Below, piece after piece: positions 10,816-22,672 of a stretch of 64,000 nucleotides of DNA; position 1 is the stretch's first letter; each line of letters begins with the position of its first letter. The stretch comes from Diorhabda sublineata (taxonomy: Eukaryota; Arthropoda; Insecta; Coleoptera; Chrysomelidae), in contig NC_079480.1 of the NCBI RefSeq assembly GCF_026230105.1, positions 26,330,488-26,394,487 of the forward strand. Reading direction: 5' to 3'. Both the position numbers and the translations under genes were made by a program. The notes beneath the pieces are model-generated. The model saw only the letters and a list, made by a program, of their open reading frames with translations, was not told the origin of the DNA and searched no databases.

Positions 10816-11565
10816 GTCGCAGTCGCCTACAGCGCATGCCAGCTTTCTTCTGCCCGCGTAGCGTCTGCACGGAGCGATCAGATCGTATATAAAAGATTTG
10901 TTAGTGCTTCTTAACAAAACACAGTAATGAATTTTTTTTTTAATATAATAGAAGAGAAATTTACGGAATTTGAGTTAATGATGGTTTATCTGATATATAA
11001 AAGTACATTGTTTCGTATCGATGAAGTAGCATTCTTAAAACTTCCCTTTTTGCTATTACTCAATTTTTCCAGTTAAAATAATATTTAACAAAGTTAATTG
11101 ATTGTGACATAACTGTATATTACCTAAGCAATTATTTTCCAAACGACTTACAACAAATATCAACAAAGTGACGTGTAGTTTTGTCGACGTACAGCTGCTA
11201 CTTGAACTATCTAATTGACATACTTAATTAAAATTAACTTTATGTATCATACTGACGTTAGAAATTATTATTACCATAGCATATACAAAGATAAATATTA
11301 TTCTGAATAAGTGACATTGTAATATGTATACATTGTCATAGGTGTATGTGTTCTTAAGGGAATTAATTTCTGACACTTACCTACAACAATAATTTTATTA
11401 CCAAAATCGTAGTATCAAAAAACTTGATCGAATATTTTCCTAATTTTTCCATATGCTTGCATTTCCAGTACAACTATATAATTGTTAATTTATTTACATA
11501 TCCTTCCTCTACTGTGCAACATCTTCCCCTCATTTATGAACTTGACAACCTGATAACTCAGTAAT
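10816..11565. other. No recognisable feature
   Basis: GC-richer to 10,890 (gcgcatgcc, cgatcagatcg), then AT-rich with nothing assignable. Confidence 0.4.
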
Positions 11566-12640
11566 CCGCGGGGTTTGCTCTTAACAGATTTTTAGAGCAT
11601 CTAAAAGACAGTTACCTTCGGATGGCTCTTCTCAACTTCCTCAATGTACGACAGTAAATTTTGGAATTTACTCTTGTACCACATGTGATAAATTTTATTA
11701 GCAAGATTCCTAGAGCATCTAGAAGACAGTAACCATCATTTGTAAAGCTCTTCTCAACTTCCTCTATGTACGATAGGAATCTTAGGAATATACTGCTATT
11801 CCACGTGTGAAAAATTCAATTAACAAGGTATCTAGATCCTCTAGAAGACAGTATTCATCATCTGGACAGCTCTTTCCAACTTCCTCAACATACGACTGTA
11901 AACTTTGAAATTGACTCTTGAACCAGATGTGATAAATTTGATTAGCAAGACTCCTAAAGCATCTAGAAGACAGTGATCATCATCTGTACAGCTCTTTCCA
12001 ACTTCCTCAATGTACGACAGTAATCTTAGGAATTGATTGTTGTTCCTTGTGTGATAAATATCTAAGAAAGATTTCTTGAGCATCTGAACAACAATAATCA
12101 TCAGGTGGTTGGCTCTTATCAATTTCCTCAACCTACAAAGATTTTAATTCCACATTTAAGATACATTCTACATAAAATCCGCGGGGTTTGCTCTTAACAG
12201 ATTTTTAGAGCATCTAAAAGACATTTACCTTCGGATGGCTCTTCTCAATGTACGACAGTAATCTTAGGAATTTACTGCTATTCTTCGTGTGAAAAATTCA
12301 ATTAACAAGGTATCTAGATCATCTAGAAGACAGTATTCATCATCTGGACAGCTCTTTCCAACTTCCTCAACGTACGATCGTAAACTTTGGAATTGACTCT
12401 TGAACCAGATGTGATAAATTTGATTAGTAAGATTCCCGAAGCATCTAGAAGACAGTATTCATCATCTGGACAGCTCTTTCCAACTTCCTCAATGTACGAC
12501 AGTAATCTTAGGAATTGATTGTTGTTCCTTGTGTGATAAATATCTAAGCAAGATTTCTTGAGCATCTGAACCACAATAATCATTAGGTGGATAGCTCTTA
12601 TCAATTTACTCGACCTACAAAGATTTTAATTCGACATTTA
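11566..12640. repeat. 122-bp tandem array with higher-order duplication
   Basis: The phrase caacttcctcaatgtacga recurs at 11633, 11755, 11877, 11999, 12120 (diverged), 12359, 12481 and 12602 (diverged), a period of 121-122 bp. The block starting ccgcggggtttgctcttaac at 11566 recurs at 12179, and downstream units are offset by exactly 482 bp (11877/12359, 11999/12481, 12120/12602). A multi-unit block was therefore duplicated, with loss of about one unit. Minus-strand ORFs of 96 and 93 codons (12131-11841 and 12604-12323) are the same ORF in the two blocks. Because 122 is not a multiple of 3 the frame changes at each unit, which argues for a minisatellite rather than a repeat protein. Confidence 0.85.
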
Positions 12641-13770
12641 TGATACATTCGGCAAAGAAATTCTAAGACAACGTCTATCGAGCACAAAACTCAGCCATAT
12701 TTCTGGTGAGTTTCTTTTATACAACTGTCCAGGAATTGTTTGGAAATTATTGGAAAATTGTGAAATTATAATATATATCCTCTATGTGATAACTCATTGT
12801 ACCTTATATTTTTACTAACAACATATATTTTTCGCTTCAATATTACTAAGTGAGAATCCTATTCGCCAACTGGAAAATTGGTGAACTACATATTGCTGGT
12901 GAATTCGATTGATGGTGCTTCGACCCGTACTGCCAACACCAATCTCAAACTGTGGTTATTTTCTTCTTTTCTCTCGTATTTTTTACCCAGTCTACTGCTA
13001 CTTGTGTTCGCTACACGTTCATAAGGATAATTTTATTATTTTCAATCCTCTTCAACAAATTATCCAATGTAGAATCACTTTTTGCTCGCGCGTACGCCGC
13101 ATTACATATTGACGTTTTTCATTTGTCCTCGGGAAAAATATTTTTTGTCTTTACTGAAGTAGAATATTAAATTAAAAAAATTTGTCTATAAAGCTGACAC
13201 CGCTGGTTTCCAGACACTACCACGTGCAACGGTTGTTGAAAAATCAATGTTTATGCCATTATTTGTTTCTTAAAAGAATGAGACTTACAATTATGTTCAC
13301 AAGAATAACCTTCAGTATTGTTGAGTGAAAATAAACAACTTTTTATTCGTATTGTACAAAAACTACGCTATGAGTTAGCAATCACCAACTAGGTCATTTA
13401 TACGGTGTGGAAAGTTAAATCTTGCAGCATAAGTGTTGTGAATTGATGAACTTGATTTTGATAACATGGAAAGGCTCCAATATTTCCGATAAATTTTAAG
13501 AAATATGAGAACTAGAGTATACAGGGTGATGCAATAATGGGTGTAAGTATCTAACCTAAAATATGAAGACATGAACCAAAACACTTCATTGAAGTATTTG
13601 CTCGTCCCCCAAGAATTTTGAATGATTTTCTACTAAATTAGTTATTAATTGATTTGAGTATATGAAGATATATTAAAGTTAACTTAAAAATGTAGGATTC
13701 GCCTCTACAAACAAATTACGAACAAAATAAGGTGGAATTTGGTTTTCTACACTCCCTACTAAGAATTAAA
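12641..13770. other. No recognisable gene
   Basis: Contains overlapping short ORFs at 12,909-13,170 without recognisable motifs. At about 13,529 is acagggtgatgcaataatgg, similar to the 'CAGGGTG' ends of many insect DNA transposons, but no partner end was found. Confidence 0.35.
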
Positions 13771-13772
13771 TT

Positions 13773-14260
13773 TTACATAGATTTTTCGAAAATTTCATTC
13801 CATTCTCTATAAGGCTTTGAAATCCTATTAAAGCCGTCGGCCGCGTATAGCGTCTTGACGTACACCATATGATGCTTACTATAGAAAAGTACTTTCACAC
13901 GCTGACGTTTAGGCACCATAGAAACGCTTTGCGCTGCGTCTCCACTTCGAACCATTGCAGCGTAAACGTCGTATTTGGCGTCAGCACAAAATGTCAATAT
14001 TCTATAAAGAAAAATACGAATGATTGACTGAAGGAGTCCAATGTTATTGTGCACTATACAATAAAAGTGATAAGCAACTCTTTCTTCGGGAGATATATGC
14101 TTAGGATGTCTTTTAATGGCAGTTTTACCATATATTCCCTTACAAGTTTTACGATATGTTTGAATTGTTCTTGATTGTCGCTAAAATATTTAATAATTTC
14201 AGTATCGTTGTCTTCTTGTTGTTTCTTCATAAATAAACGCCGCCAAGTTGGACGCTGCAT
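13773..14260 (-). other. Unrecognised ORF pair
   Basis: Two minus-strand reading frames abut. The first (14,260-14,054, 68 codons) begins MQRPTWRRLFMKKQQEDND and contains charged, possibly coiled sequence (NQEQFKHIVKLVREYM). The second (14,054-13,773, 93 codons, starting with GTG) contains AAMVRSGDAAQSVSMVPKRQ. Base composition at 13,830-13,990 is richer in G+C than the surroundings, which suggests former coding sequence. I recognise no family. It may be a relic of a transposon ORF or chance. Confidence 0.2.
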
Positions 14261-14419
14261 ATGGCATTTAATTGGAGACCGAGGCTTAAGAGCTTCGGAT
14301 AATTATCTATGGATTCAAGCTTCCTTTAATACATCCCACTTGTGTCCGGTGACCTTGCTGAATTTTCAATTAGTTAAAGAAATCAATGCAGTGAGCCCTG
14401 CTGTTTAGTCTGAGTAAAT

Positions 14420-14745
14420 ATCTAACAGCTCTCTTTTGTAGTTTGAGATTTGCTGAAATCGAGTCCCTCCATACGTACCCCAGAAGGGAAGGGCATATCT
14501 GAGATGTGCGACTCAATAACGGTATAATAGACTGTTGACGAGATGGATAAATTCAGTTCCTTGGAAACTTATCTCAGCGCAAAACAGGAGAAACGGCCTA
14601 GTACTGAGCCTTGGAGCACTCCAAATTCTATTGGCTTGCAAGAATACATCGTTGTATCAACCCTTACAAGCTTACTTCTGAAAAGGATAATGGGAACGAA
14701 GAAGAATATAACAGGTGGTAAAGTTGAATCTACTACAAAAATAAG
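14420..14745 (-). pseudogene. Internally deleted copy of the window's first LINE
   Basis: Reverse-complement homology to the CR1/Jockey-like element at 1-897. Positions 14,520-14,590 match 490-425 (shared gcgctgagat and ttccttggaaact-type sequence). Positions 14,598-14,675 match 85-1 (shared gcactccaaattctattggc, then ttgcaagaa and catcgttgtatcaaccctta). The roughly 340 bp between, which hold the FADD catalytic site, are missing at a junction near 14,588-14,597. The side nearer the 3' end (14,420-14,520) corresponds to 600-490. It cannot encode an active RT. Confidence 0.85.
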
Positions 14746-15619
14746 TCATCATTGAAGGAATTAAAGAATTTGAGAAATAAAAAATTAAGCACAAAAATCT
14801 TTAGGTAATCTATTCACAGAAGCCAGAGAAATATTATCTACTACTAACGAAGAAGGTGATACAGGAGGCATAAGGACAGTTGGCAGTTTTTACATGACAA
14901 AAATCTAAAGATGACAAAACGGAATTGAGCTGGACAACCGAGGCGACTTTTTTTAAATAGTCCATACATCATTATCACTGAACAGAATAAATTATATTCA
15001 AAATTACATTTAATAAAAAATTGAAGAATGATTCTCTTGATTCATTATTGGAATTGCACAAAGAAAGTAATAAGAAAGTTTAGTATTATGAAACTGTAGG
15101 TACTATAACTGAGGAAATAAATTAATTAGAAAACCTTCTCAAAGTGGTTAACTTACTGCTTACAAGATGGCAAAGAAAATAAAAAGGAATAAAGTTACGA
15201 AAACTTTTTTAAATAAAAATAATTAAGTTCCAAAGTATATGTTTGGTAGAGATTTCAATAGTGCCTACAACTAGGTTACAATTTTGAATATAAAGGTTAC
15301 TTTTTTGACCTACAGGGTACCGTTTTGAACGAAAGGCTACTAAAGCAAATATTTTTGAGAGTTTGTTATGCCGAGAACCCTTAACGATTCTACTGTATAT
15401 TTTATAAACGATATTTATTTATAATTGGACATTGCATAACTAAATATTGTTAAATCAATCTAGTATATTGTTGACTTCATTATACATACTAGCACTTTCG
15501 AAATATAAATTTTTAAAAATAACTCTTAACCATTTTTCATGCAACATAATGCATTGTTTTGATGTAGCCAAAATAACACCGAAAGTTCAACTATTATTTC
15601 ATATCTAGAATTTCGAAAT
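14746..15619. other. No recognisable feature
   Basis: AT-rich. I see no motif or repeat that I can assign. Confidence 0.4.
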
Positions 15620-15971
15620 CAGTGGTCACCAACTTTTTCGAAACTAGCTACTTTGATAACTATAATTATAAAATAAGTGGAAAAGAATATCTACTGTCTA
15701 TGAGTTACAAATATTTGGTATCAGTAAGTGTTTACTCTAAGATATTAATACAATTCAAAACCACCAAAAATCTTAATTAATTTCCCAGACAATGAATTCA
15801 TAAGTATTCGAAAGTTCGGAAAATATATTAAAGTTAATCCACTTGGTGTTTCATTGCTACGTTCCCAATAAGAAACCGCTCATAATATAGCTGGCAAAAA
15901 CTAAATTTATGAAATTAGACTTTTTGTTTTAGCATCATTTCGTTCTACGATCGACACGTTGGCGACCACTG
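15620..15971. mobile_element. hAT-type MITE, 352 bp
   Basis: Begins CAGTGGTCACCAACTTTTTC and ends in the inverse GTTGGCGACCACTG, the typical 'CAGnGGTCnnCAAC' terminus of hAT transposons. The interior is AT-rich and non-coding. The flanking octamers (ttcgaaat / ctctaatg) do not form a clean 8-bp target duplication, so the insertion is old or the flanks have mutated. Confidence 0.65.
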
Positions 15972-16479
15972 CTCTAATGTATTGAATTAAAAAATCAATA
16001 ATAGCTGGAAGCTATGACTATGTAATATTATCAATTTTCAAACTTCTAACTATAGTTATGGTGATATAATGGATTGTATTCATGCGAAGTGCGGAAACTT
16101 CTTTCATATTAAATTTACCCGTTGAAATCTAACATATTTTCATAGTCGTTAAAAAACTTGTTGGCACAAAATAGTGAGGGAGCTGAAGCTTCATTTTCGC
16201 GAGGAAATATCTTTAATGGCATACCTCCTTTTACGCCATCCATTAATGAATATTTGTGATAACGTTTTCCATTATTTTTCTATTCCTTGTATCGTGTATT
16301 GACGACTGTAAACTTGACCATTGTCAAATCTTTCGCAGCTACGACATTTTCCTTCTCCCGATCCCTCTATAGCTTTCAATCTTGCCCTCCATTTACAGTT
16401 ACAGGATTTGATATTACGTATTTCGAATTATATGCACTAAGTATACCGTAATCATCTTTTCAGTTATTTAAAAGAGTTC
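15972..16479. other. No recognisable feature
   Basis: AT-rich, nothing assignable. Confidence 0.4.
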
Positions 16480-16665
16480 TAGTTGTTTGTTAACACGTCT
16501 TGATATATCTTCATTTGTTAGTCTAGGTATCCAGGGATCTTTTAGGATTTTGCGATATATCCATAATTCGAAAGCCTCTAATTTATCGATACCACTCTTC
16601 TCCAATGTCCTCCCTTCCATATCGTAAAGAAGCACCGACCACACGTGTCATTTGATAAATATTAA
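16480..16665 (-). pseudogene. LINE reverse transcriptase fragment (post-catalytic domain)
   Basis: The minus strand reads VLLYDMEGRTLEKSGIDK, LEAFELWIYRKILKDPWIPR and LTNEDISRRVNKQ, the block found in many LINE endonuclease-RT proteins ('LygsetWtl....i..lea.emw.yRrilkipW.d..tn..vl.rv'). Apart from one change near its start the 60-codon stretch is almost uninterrupted. The fragment at 59.5-59.7 kb is the same domain from a related element. Confidence 0.75.
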
Positions 16666-16989
16666 TTTTAAAATAAGGACAAAATCAGAAGGGAGCCGGA
16701 AATACCTACTCGATGCAGCACTTTCAAACAACATCAAGTTTCTAAAAATCGGCTAAGAAGAACCATTTTTTCATAACGAGATTCCCACTCTCCCTCATCT
16801 CTTAATTAAAAAGATAGACAAAAAATGCGCTAAATTTGCTATAGAATTCGTCTATTCGTCTTATATAAAATGCCACTCAATTGAGTAAATTTCAAAAAGT
16901 GTTTCTTTTTGAATTTTATATTTCCAACTACGACCTCATGTGGTTAGATTAGGGTTTTCATAAATTTTAGGCTCAAAATTTATTGTCAA

Positions 16990-17570
16990 TAATTTTTCAG
17001 ATGTTTTCATGGAAGTATTAATACATTGATGTACCATTTATAAGTTTATAAAAAAAATTTATGACAGAAAATCAAATAAACATTTAAGAATGCTGTAAAC
17101 TGTTTACAAGCTTTCCATATACCGCCGTTTTGATAATGAATGTTTTAGCAAGTTTTTTTATTCCTTTATAGCTCTAGTAACATGAATAAACAGTTTTTTC
17201 GGATGTTTTTAAGGACGTATTAGTCCAGTTATTCCTCATTCACAACAAATAAACACTAACGAATGCTGTCAACTGTCCACAAGCTTACTATATACTGACG
17301 TCATATCGCCGCCATTTTGATAATGAACGTTTTAGCGTGAAAATATCGCTTCAAGCAGGTTCTAACAAAGTTTTTCATTCATTTTTATTGCTGTAGACAC
17401 GTGAATAAACAGTTTCTCAGGTGTTTTCACGGAAGGACAAGTATAGTGAGACACTACACACTACTTAAAAGTTTTAAGAAGATTCTATAACACGAAAGCA
17501 ATCTGTTAACTATTAACTTATACTGAAGTCAATACACCGCCATATTAGTACTGATCGTTTAAGCGGGAAG
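16990..17570. repeat. Degenerate ~190-230-bp tandem repeat, about three units
   Basis: The anchor cgccgttttgataatgaatg at 17,123 recurs as cgccattttgataatgaacg at 17,310 and cgccatattagtactgatcg at 17,538. 'Gaataaacagttt...cggatgttttt' and 'gaatgctgt.aactgt..acaagctt' are shared between units. No conserved ORF. It may be an old satellite or an internal repeat of an unidentified element. Confidence 0.6.
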
Positions 17571-18476
17571 CTTAAATCGAAAATTCAAATACTCGTCTTT
17601 AAATTTTAAGATAGTATAAAGAAAATAGTGAATAATGTTGTAACCTACTTGTAGTGGTAAATGTGAAGATTGTAACTAATTCCCTTAATTTATTTTCGAT
17701 GATATGGACTGTATTTTGTAAAAATAATGAGAACTCGTATTCAAACTAATTTTGTGCAAAAATAAATTTATATACTTGGCTAACAGCGATGTAAGAACTA
17801 ATTACAAATGTTATGATCTAATATAAAGAAAAACTACTTATGTCCATATGACATTCAACCTATTAACCTCTTAAATATTCGATATGGCGCACAAATCTTC
17901 CATTCGCGGGCTGTCGTCACTCATGTTTCGTTGTCTGTTGTTAATGCAATGAACAAAGCATCTGGCGACGTAGCGTATGCAACCAGACTAACACACTTTT
18001 AAATTGCAACAATACTGTATATTAGGATATTATTGTTATAATTTTAACGAGGTATGAAATTACTTTCCGATATGAAGCGTGCTAAAAGCTTTTTATTTCC
18101 AACTTTCAATTGATACAATTCGCTTTATTTATTTGACTTGTAAACAAAATGTTTCCATTGTTATCAAACAAAGGCTTAGAAGCCACATCTATCAAGGGAT
18201 TTCTTTGATGTACCTACGCAGCCGAGTTTAAAGCTTTTTAAACAATTTGAAATTATTCCCCAACTTTTTGTGTACCTTTCCAGTTTGGACGCAATGTCTG
18301 CAAACATTTTATGCGCAATATATTTCATACAGCAAACAATAGCGAGAAGAAAATTTTACAAGGAAATATTCTGCATATATTAAAAGATGTGGCAACATAT
18401 TAATCATACTAAAAGTACCTACCTGTAGATTATAGAAAAAAATTATGTTTAATATCCTAATTAGCTACGTTCACTA
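17571..18476. other. No recognisable feature
   Basis: AT-rich with no assignable ORF or repeat. Confidence 0.4.
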
Positions 18477-19736
18477 CGAGGATGGTCCCAGAGTACCTGG
18501 CATAACCTAGAGATGGCGTTAGTTGCTTGAAAAATACCACGTATTAAAAAGTACACAATCTAAACAGCACATGTTTCAAGTTGAAGGCGCCTCGCTCCTT
18601 ACTATTTGCTTGGCAGCCATCAATAGTGAACGTTTTCAGTGAATTTGTGAACATGGAAAAAATTGATTATCGTTATGTCATCCAATACTTTTATTTGAAA
18701 GGTCTTAGCCCAACCAATAAAAAAACTAAACTAGATTCCAATCTAGATGAGACTACTCCTTCGTTTCCAATAGTAAAATATTGGGTAGCTGAGTTTGAAC
18801 GTTGTAGTACGACCTACGAAGACCATCACCGCAGTGGGCAACCAAATGAGGTCAACTCCAGAAATGTTAAAGAAAATACACAAAGCGGTACTGGATGATC
18901 GTTGACTGGAAGTGCGCGAGCTAGCAGACATAGTAGGCATTTCGAAAAGTGCGGTACATTGCATATTAACTGAGAATTTGGACATGAGAAAGCTATGTGC
19001 AAGATTGGTGCCGCGTGTTTACTTACAATGGAACAAAATAGCGTCGTGAAGATGTTACCATCGAGTTTTTGATAATATTTCGAATAAATGAAGCCAATTT
19101 TTCCCCATTTCATAACCATGGATAAAAAGTGGATCCATCACTTCACATCTGAAACAAAAGAGCAATCAAAACATTGGATTGAAAAGGGAGAGCCTGTTCC
19201 AAAGAAGATAGAGACCTTCCCATCTGTAGCCAAATACATGGCGTCGATGTTTTGGGATGCGCGTGTGATAATTTTCATTGACACTCTTGAAAAAGTGAAC
19301 AGCGAGTATTATTACAACGTTTGAGCGACGTAATCAAGCAAAAGCAGTCGCATTTGGCTAAGAAGAAAGTGTTGTTTTGTCAAGACAATGCACCAGCTCA
19401 CACATCCGTTGCAATCGCTAAAATTAATAAAATAAAGTTTGAGTTGTCACCTCATGCACAGTAATCGCCAGATTTAGCCCTTTCGGATTATTTTCTGTAC
19501 TCAGACTTGTAAAAATGGCTGGGTGGTCAAAGATTTTCCAATAATGAAGAAGTGATGCCGGCAACTAATGGCAATTGTGAAGACCTTGACGATTCTTATT
19601 ATAGAAAGGGTATCGAACTTATTGAACATCGAAAAAATATATGGAGCTCAAAGGATATTACGTTGAAGAATAAATATATTTTTTGCAAAATTTTAGTGTT
19701 TCCTTTGTTGGGCCAGTACTTCTGGGATCATCCTCG
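18477..19736 (+). mobile_element. Full-length but inactivated mariner element
   Basis: Terminal inverted repeats are visible: 5' CGAGGATGGTCCCAGAGTACC and, at the 3' end, the inverse ggtactTCTGGGATCATCCTCG in slightly diverged form. A TA precedes the 5' end. Length (1,260 bp) is typical. The transposase starts at ATG 18,653 (MEKIDYRYVIQYFYLKGL) and shows VKYWVAEFERC. About 1 nt is lost near 18,853, and a TGA follows 'LDDR' near 18,900. The first catalytic Asp lies in ITMDKKWIHHF (19,105-19,140; normally DETW), the second in QDNAPAHTS (19,381) and the third in SPDLALSDYF (19,465-19,495), just after another stop. All three acidic residues survive but the frame is broken several times. Confidence 0.92.
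18653..19660 (+). pseudogene. mariner transposase pseudogene (DD34D)
   Basis: Cut-and-paste transposase of the element at 18,477-19,736. In order: N-terminal helix-turn-helix region (about residues 1-110), catalytic core with Asp in TMDKKW, FWDARVIIFIDTLEKV, Asp in QDNAPAH, and Asp in SPDLALSD. C-terminal remnants include FSNNEEVMPATNGNCEDLDD and SYYRKGIELIEHRK. The longest open stretches are 18,581-18,898 and 19,088-19,324. At least three frame changes and two internal stops make it inactive. The copy at 39.9-40.8 kb and the 3' fragment at 32.8 kb are close relatives. Confidence 0.9.
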
Positions 19737-20448
19737 TTTTTTTCTCAGTATTACTCGATTTAGTAACCAAGGGATTAACTTTTAGTGTAATTTTGTTGTT
19801 TATTTATACTTTTGAATAATTCACTGATTCTAAAAATCACATGTGGTAATGCGGACTGAAAAAATTTGTTTACTAATCAGTTCGCAGTGAGTGGCTCCTT
19901 ACCTATTCTTGTAAAGATAAGATTTTTGCTATTTGATGACCGGTATAATAATCGATTGACTTTTATATAACCAAAAAAATCGCAAAAATTGTCAATTATT
20001 ATTCCAAATTTAATATAAGCATGAGTTTTATAAATGATATGTACTACTTTCATCGAAGTTAAGGAATAATTTCATTTTTTTATAGTTTTTAAAATAGAAC
20101 AAAACTCAAAAAGTAAACTTCGAAACATGTAAACACGTGTTTGATACCATGAAAATTATTTAGGCCGACGGTATATAACTTTTAGCAGATTTGCATTTAT
20201 AATGAGGGTGTTCAGTAAAAGAGGGACGGAATTCAACAAAAGTTTGTATTGTGTATACCCACCAAAACGCGGAAAGATTGTTTCATCAAGGCTACTTGTG
20301 TTGGAGCAATTATTTGATTTTATTGCTTTAAACTAACATCAAATTGTCTTTCCCACTATATTGTAATCTCAGTGATTTCGAGTCGAACTAAAAAATCAAA
20401 TTATCATTTAATATAGTCTATAGATGCAAGGAACAAAATTAGGGATTT
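19737..20448. other. No recognisable feature
   Basis: AT-rich spacer between the mariner and the next transposon end. Confidence 0.4.
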
Positions 20449-20640
20449 ACGAGGTGTGGCTATTAAGTAAAGAGACAAGGGCTGCTACAGAAGAAGTACG
20501 TACTCGTGCACCGACTGTCAACTGTTTAACCTGAAGCCTACTCTTTCGAATACGATGTCTGCTTGGTTAGTAGACAAACCACTGTATCCATGACTTTCGT
20601 GTTTGTATAGTATCTGTTTTTTTGTTTCGCCTGTATTCCT
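20449..20640 (+). mobile_element. Possible mariner 5' end
   Basis: acgaggtgtggctattaagt followed by aaagagac resembles the terminal repeat and leader of another mariner subfamily. The transposase is absent: a recombinase relic on the opposite strand begins immediately to the right. Only the terminus supports this call. Confidence 0.35.
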
Positions 20641-20995
20641 GGAAAATACGTTAGATTTCTAGGGCCTGAAGCCCACATTTTGCCGTTTTAGAAAGGTCAA
20701 TAGTTTCCCATGTTTCGAAATATCAGTTTCTTCTTCAATTTGTAGCATCGTTCGAATCATCATACTGTACATTGCCCACAAAGTAGACCGCTTCTTTCGT
20801 CTAATTTGTTCTCCAAAATACACTTTCGGAACTGATGTTCTTCACCTCTTTTTCTTCGCACCACTTCCAATATAATTCAATAGTTTTTAGGTAGTGATGC
20901 TAAGTTTTTTCTGGCACCAACCCGTGTGCTGCTGCGTCAGCAGCCTGTCGTAATTTTGGAGGGATAGAATCCATCAATTTTCCATCGAAGGACAT
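20640..20995 (-). pseudogene. Crypton-like tyrosine recombinase, N-terminal fragment
   Basis: From ATG at about 20,995 the minus strand reads MSFDGKLMDSIPPKLRQAAD, then IELYWKWCEEKEVKNISSES. After a shift it gives TLWAMYSM and MIRTMLQIEEETDISKHGKL, then LTFLKRQNVGFRP. This is the N-terminal core-binding region of the insect Crypton-type (eukaryotic phage-integrase-fold) recombinases ('F..W...k.v...sE.vllaYf.e....k.STLW..ySM...tl.....dIsk...L..fLKr...gf.pKkS'). The catalytic domain is missing. A more complete relative lies at 24.6-25.6 kb on the same strand. Confidence 0.7.
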
Positions 20996-20999
20996 TTTT

Positions 21000-22672
21000 C
21001 TTAATTTATTATTCTCGAGCTTAATATCCATCTGACTTTATCTAACATTTATTTATATTGGTGACAGTTGTTTACCACATAGGAACAGTAACATTATAGG
21101 TACCTGCTTGATTATTCTGAGAAAAATGCCTGGTAATTTTTTGTTAAATGTAATATCATCATCATCATAGCACAACTTATTTCCAATGATTCCTACTTAC
21201 AAAAATCGTATAACAAATAATGGCATGCCAAGAATGACCTTGTAAGATGAAATTGAACGTGAAATTTCCGAAATGGATTCATCTATATTTAAGGATATGG
21301 AAAATTGAATATTCATTGTTGGAATAGCTACCGAATGATTTATGAATTCTATAATAATATCTATGATTATAACTCGTAATATTTGGGTTGCGTATAAATT
21401 TATATTTTCGATTTATTGATTTCTGATACCCTCATTATTCCTAGGCTCTGCTATACCATTTGATTATTTATTAACTTCATTACCTTGTATAGTTTGTCAA
21501 TCCCAGATTATTCAATAATTCCATAGGGATTAATAGCATAGTTCAGCATTTATTTTGGACTTACAAGAACAGTTTGATGGAAGAGTAACTTCACAGAAGT
21601 TGACTACGCTTTCACTACGTTGATTATATTGTTAGTTTTCGCCATGTTTTTGATGTCGGTTGTGAAAATTTCACACAAATCTTATAGATAGTTAAGTTTT
21701 AGTTCTCCCATGAAGATAACTGTTTTCGTTACTGGGTAAATTCTCATTGAATGTTCTTCAAGATCGTTTTTCCAATATTTTGTCAAAAGCGTTAAATTTG
21801 TAATCTTATTTCGCTACTACTTGGCAGTTCAACGACAAAGTTCAAGTATCAGGTTGCCTAGGGCGTAAGCTTTTTATCGAGATAAGTTCAACTTATTTTT
21901 GTCAGCATCAGTGAAGAAAGAAAATTCTTCAGGGGTTACTATGGTTATGACGAAAACCAGTAGAACCCCGTATTGATAACCTGGGTATTTGCTGCTTGAG
22001 TTACTTGTGAAACCTTCCAGATATGGGTTTGCAATTAAACGACGGTTGTGCACATTGCTATTTATCAAAAACTAAGAAAAAAAGTATACTTAAAGACATA
22101 GTAATACAAACTAGATGGGTAAATGATATTATACCAAAAGCGCATAATTATGCGGGGGACCTAGTTACTACAAAGCAGGTGCTTGTAAAAGCTCTGTGAA
22201 GGTCAGAGCTCCACGGAAAGGCGTCGGTTCTCTCAGATCTCACTGAACTTTTATCGACTCTGATATTTTGGTAACAATTCTCCAAATCGTTTCCCTACTC
22301 TTTTGACTGAGAACACAAACACGACCACCACTGAAATTTGAAAACTCACCTCCCACAATGACAATTTTCCTATTTTGGCGATTGAAAACAGTTATCTCTT
22401 ATATCACCAGTACAAGCTCACCTAGAATGCTCATGGTGCGGTTCGGTGTTCGTCTGCTAATTTCATGGGTTTACCTGGGTTACCCCTATCTACTTGAGCT
22501 CAGACCGACTTGAACAGAAACAAAATTACAAGAACCTAATCCGAAGAACGTGTTTCTAAGCCGTTTCTTCTTTCGACCAATATAATTATTGCTACACTAT
22601 TTTTGAATTCCATAGTGGTGGTGCATTTTCATTATTTAGAAACAAGGACGATGATAACTAACAGATATCAAT
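21000..22672. other. No recognisable gene
   Basis: AT-rich to about 22,080. At 22,140-22,510 there is a GC-richer stretch (gcgggggacctagttacta, then a run near ctcacctagaatgctcatgg) that may be old coding or TE sequence, but no frame gives a recognisable protein. Confidence 0.35.

Noticed and set aside
11841..12131. Repeat-encoded protein in the 122-bp array
   Set aside because: The unit is not a multiple of three, so neighbouring units are read in different frames; kept only as a question under findings.
18743..19119. Minus-strand ORFs of 80 and 97 codons
   Set aside because: Antisense shadows of the mariner transposase.
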